Shown here: in pieces, positions 62,179-64,000 of the stretch
How the letters are laid out: each line of letters starts with the position of its first letter
Position numbering within the stretch: the first letter of the stretch is position 1
NCBI RefSeq assembly: GCF_030915385.1
Contig: NZ_CP133268.1
Coordinates: 2,285,430-2,349,429 of the forward strand
DNA length: 64,000 nucleotides
DNA from: Neobacillus sp. PS3-12
GTDB taxonomy: Bacteria; Bacillota; Bacilli; Bacillales; Cytobacillaceae
Reading direction: 5' to 3'
The notes under the pieces: generated by a model
Told to the model about the DNA's origin: nothing
The model's database searches: none
Seen by the model: the letters and a program-made list of their open reading frames with translations, nothing else
Translations under genes and position numbers: made by a program

Positions 62179-62601
62179 ATGAAAACTTTTAAGTTGGTTT
62201 CATTGGCGGTAATGGAGGATGAAAAAAGTATCGATGTCCCGTTGGATCATGGACTGATTATTAATAAAGAAGACGAGCACTCAACCTGGCTGCTTGAGGC
62301 CTACACAAGAGACCTCACCCTTTACGATTATTTTAAAAAAATCAACGACGAAGATCGGGATATCATTGTGCAGGTCGTAATTACGAAGTCGGACAACGAT
62401 CCTGTTTTCTTACAAACGAAGATTAGCTGTCTGCAGCTTTTTGAGGAGCATATTAGTGTGTTGCTTCAAGGACAATTGCGAAGAACAACCAAAAATCACA
62501 GTCAAATGTTGCTTCAAAGCCTCCTGCAGCAAGGATTTGCGGGCGACGCCCTGCTCTCGGAATTTATTAAGAAAAAGAACACTGTACCTCGGGTGAAGTG
62601 A
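62179..62601 (+). CDS. ywpF: YwpF-like protein
   Basis: This 140-residue protein (MKTFKLVSLAVMEDEKSIDV, INKEDEHSTWLLEAYTRDLT, VVITKSDNDPVFLQTKISCL) matches the YwpF family, of unknown function, which neighbours ssbB in B. subtilis too. ATG 62179 follows GAGGGGGAATGAG; TATAAT at about 62136 is a good -10 box. Confidence 0.85.
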   Translation: MKTFKLVSLAVMEDEKSIDVPLDHGLIINKEDEHSTWLLEAYTRDLTLYDYFKKINDEDRDIIVQVVITKSDNDPVFLQTKISCLQLFEEHISVLLQGQLRRTTKNHSQMLLQSLLQQGFAGDALLSEFIKKKNTVPRVK

Positions 62602-62627
62602 ATATCATGAATAACTTGTATATAAAA

Positions 62628-62666
62628 TAAACGTTAGTCTGAGGATAAGGACTAACGTTTATTTTT
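62628..62666 (+). terminator. terminator of ywpF
   Basis: AAACGTTAGTC-TGAGGATAAG-GACTAACGTTT then ATTTTTT. Confidence 0.9.
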
Positions 62667-62684
62667 TAATTTGGAGTGATTAAG

Positions 62685-62972
62685 ATGGAATTTATCGGAA
62701 CGGCAAGGCCGAAGCGTGAAAATTGGGTAGTAACGATGACATCAGATGAGCAGGCCATCATGGGACAGCATTTTGAATACATAAATAAGCTGTTTTCTGA
62801 AGGAAAAATCACTTTTTCTGGTGCGTGTACAGACGGGGCGATGGGGCTGATCGTATACAATGCTGAGTCGGCGGAGGAAGCCAAGGTTCTTTTTGAAAAT
62901 GATCCTTTAACAAAGTCAGGGATTACGAATACGGAGTTGCATCCTTTTAGGGTTGGTCACGTTAACAAGTAA
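62685..62972 (+). CDS. YciI-family protein
   Basis: This 95-residue ferredoxin-like-fold protein of the YciI/YCII group shows ENWVVTMTSDEQAIMGQHFE (with the family His), INKLFSEGKITFSGACTDGA and AEEAKVLFENDPLTKSGITN (the conserved Asp-Pro). The function of the family is mostly unknown; some are chlorohydrolase-like. ATG 62685 suits the GGAGTGATTAAG site better than GTG 62676. Confidence 0.88.
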   Translation: MEFIGTARPKRENWVVTMTSDEQAIMGQHFEYINKLFSEGKITFSGACTDGAMGLIVYNAESAEEAKVLFENDPLTKSGITNTELHPFRVGHVNK

Positions 62973-63071
62973 TTTTTAAAATTAATGGGAAATATACGGA
63001 AATTGACTATACAAAGAAAGCCTATTCATTATATAATATTATATAATGACTTATAGTTTGCGAGGAATAAT

Positions 63072-63803
63072 ATGATGAAACTGGATAGCTCAATTTCAAC
63101 GCCGTTATATGACCAATTGAAGCAGAAGCTACGAGAAGCGATTGTTCATGGTGAATATAAGCAAGGTGAGAAGCTTCCAAATGAAGCGGAATTATGCGAT
63201 CTTTACGGTGTCAGTCGGATCACCGTGAGAAAAGCGATTCAAGAGTTGTGCGATGAAGGCTTTTTAGAGCGTAAGCAAGGTAAGGGCACCTTTGTCATGA
63301 GGAAGAAAGTTAAAAGAGAAATGGTTACGGTGGATGGATTCACGGACTTTGTCAGGCTGCTCGGGAAAAAACCGACCAAAAAGATTCTGGTTTGTGAAGA
63401 AATTAAAGCATCGCAAAAATTGGCTGAATCGCTTCAAATCGAGGCTGATGCACCAGTATTAAGGCTGCTGCGCTTAATGTATGTGGATGGACAACCGTTT
63501 ACCATTGATGAAACGCACTATTCTTTGGATCGGTTCCCTAACTTGGCTACTCACTTTCTAGAGAACGTTTCTACCTATGATGTTTTGAAGAATATTTATC
63601 ATGTGAATATCCATGCAGGTTCTACTCATAAAGTTATTACGGTCGATCCTGCCACAAGTCTTGAAGCTGAGTATTTAGAGTGTAAAACTGGTGAAACCTT
63701 GTTTAATATTGATAAAATTGTTTATGATGAAAACAAGGTGCCGATTCACACTTCTCATTTTAAGACACCGACGGCGGCAATTGCATTGACGATTACAACT
63801 TAA
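63072..63803 (+). CDS. GntR/HutC-family transcriptional regulator
   Basis: This 243-residue protein has an N-terminal winged helix (STPLYDQLKQKLREAIVHGE, NEAELCDLYGVSRITVRKAI, LERKQGKGTFVM) and a C-terminal UTRA effector domain from ~90 (APVLRLLRLMYVDGQPFTID, DVLKNIYHVNIHAGSTHKVI). HutC-type members sense sugar phosphates, amino acids or similar ligands. Its target is unknown: it is followed by a terminator and the window edge. Confidence 0.92.
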   Translation: MMKLDSSISTPLYDQLKQKLREAIVHGEYKQGEKLPNEAELCDLYGVSRITVRKAIQELCDEGFLERKQGKGTFVMRKKVKREMVTVDGFTDFVRLLGKKPTKKILVCEEIKASQKLAESLQIEADAPVLRLLRLMYVDGQPFTIDETHYSLDRFPNLATHFLENVSTYDVLKNIYHVNIHAGSTHKVITVDPATSLEAEYLECKTGETLFNIDKIVYDENKVPIHTSHFKTPTAAIALTITT

Positions 63804-63810
63804 GTATTAA

Positions 63811-63844
63811 ATGGGCTAGCTGCGAATTGCAGCTAGTTTTTTTG
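63811..63844 (+). terminator. terminator of the GntR gene
   Basis: CTAGCTGC-GAATT-GCAGCTAG then TTTTTTT. Confidence 0.92.
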
Positions 63845-63864
63845 GGTTTGCGGGATAAGGTCAA

Positions 63865-63930
63865 TTTTATCCGTACACTTCACTCTTTTTTTCGTAACTT
63901 TTCCCCATTTTTCCGTAAGTTTAGGTATGA
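63865..63930. repeat. TATCCGTAA repeat array, 21-bp period
   Basis: TTTTATCCGTACACTTC, TTTTTTTCGTAACTTTTCC and ATTTTTCCGTAAGTTTAGG at 21-bp steps. Third occurrence of the family in the window. Confidence 0.75.
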
Positions 63931-63957
63931 TATCTGGGCCCCCACTATATAGATAAA

Positions 63958-63990
63958 AAGGTATCATCCCAAAGGACGATACCTTTTCTA
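63958..63990. terminator. bidirectional terminator hairpin
   Basis: AAAAGGTATC-ATCCCAAAGGAC-GATACCTTTT, symmetrical with A and T runs, followed by CTATTAG; possibly ends a convergent gene beyond the window. Confidence 0.75.
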
Positions 63991-64000
63991 TTAGATTAGT

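Overview
This is a chromosomal window from a spore-forming Bacillaceae member (Bacillus or a close genus such as Neobacillus). The evidence is a gerK-type germinant receptor operon, Bacillus-style ribosome binding sites, and gene order ywqB-ywqA ... ssbB-ywpF, which recalls the ywq/ywp region of B. subtilis. It looks like ordinary low-GC chromosome, except that ywqB-ywqA is visibly richer in G/C at third codon positions. No tRNA, rRNA, CRISPR array or prophage was seen.

Layout. 1-2.5 kb: end of an unidentified gene, a frameshifted yifB/comM, and a frameshifted REP-associated (RAYT/IS200-like) transposase. 2.5-11.8 kb: decayed intergenic DNA, then an IS21-family element (about 3579-11773, direct repeat CCCTT). 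Its istA gene is broken by two IS66-family insertions, each with an exact 8-bp target duplication; one of them carries a second, partial IS66 copy. 11.8-32.5 kb: a Wzx/Wzy-type exopolysaccharide or capsule operon on the minus strand. It starts with chain-length/tyrosine-kinase/phosphatase genes and an EAR (epsC) antitermination RNA. Next come a UDP-GlcNAc 4,6-dehydratase, aminotransferase, phosphoglycosyl transferase and GNAT acetyltransferase (bacillosamine-like sugar), the CapE-CapF-CapG route to UDP-N-acetyl-L-fucosamine, several glycosyltransferases, Wzy and Wzx. Decayed second copies of capE, capF and wzy show that the cluster was rearranged. 32.7-36.4 kb: an SGNH-hydrolase-like protein, a c-di-GMP-I riboswitch controlling a 53-residue orphan protein, a LysM/NlpC-P60 cell-wall hydrolase and a DUF805 protein. 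36.5-46 kb: SWIM protein plus SNF2 helicase (ywqB, ywqA) and a four-gene germinant receptor operon whose A subunit is frameshifted. 46.5-64 kb: housekeeping and stress genes: Rrf2 regulator with a QorB-like oxidoreductase, kdgK beside a decayed kdgA, gamma-carbonic anhydrase-like protein, ferric-reductase-like protein, CPBP protease, feoB with a Cys-rich partner and ynfA, an HD-GYP phosphodiesterase, ssbB with a ComK-like box, ywpF, a YciI protein and a GntR regulator.

The strongest unexplained signal is a set of intergenic arrays built on a 21-bp period (two DNA helical turns). Three sequence families are present (TTGCACGTTTTTGG, ATGAACCATTTT, TATCCGTAA). The first two are usually organised as four 21-bp units plus a fifth, terminal unit ending in a shared CCATTTTATGGAA-like cap. 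A separate TGTCCGAAG palindrome family repeats every 52 bp or so. The second strong signal is the c-di-GMP riboswitch, whose folding alternatives can be read directly and predict a translational ON switch. The HD-GYP phosphodiesterase in the same window could remove its ligand.
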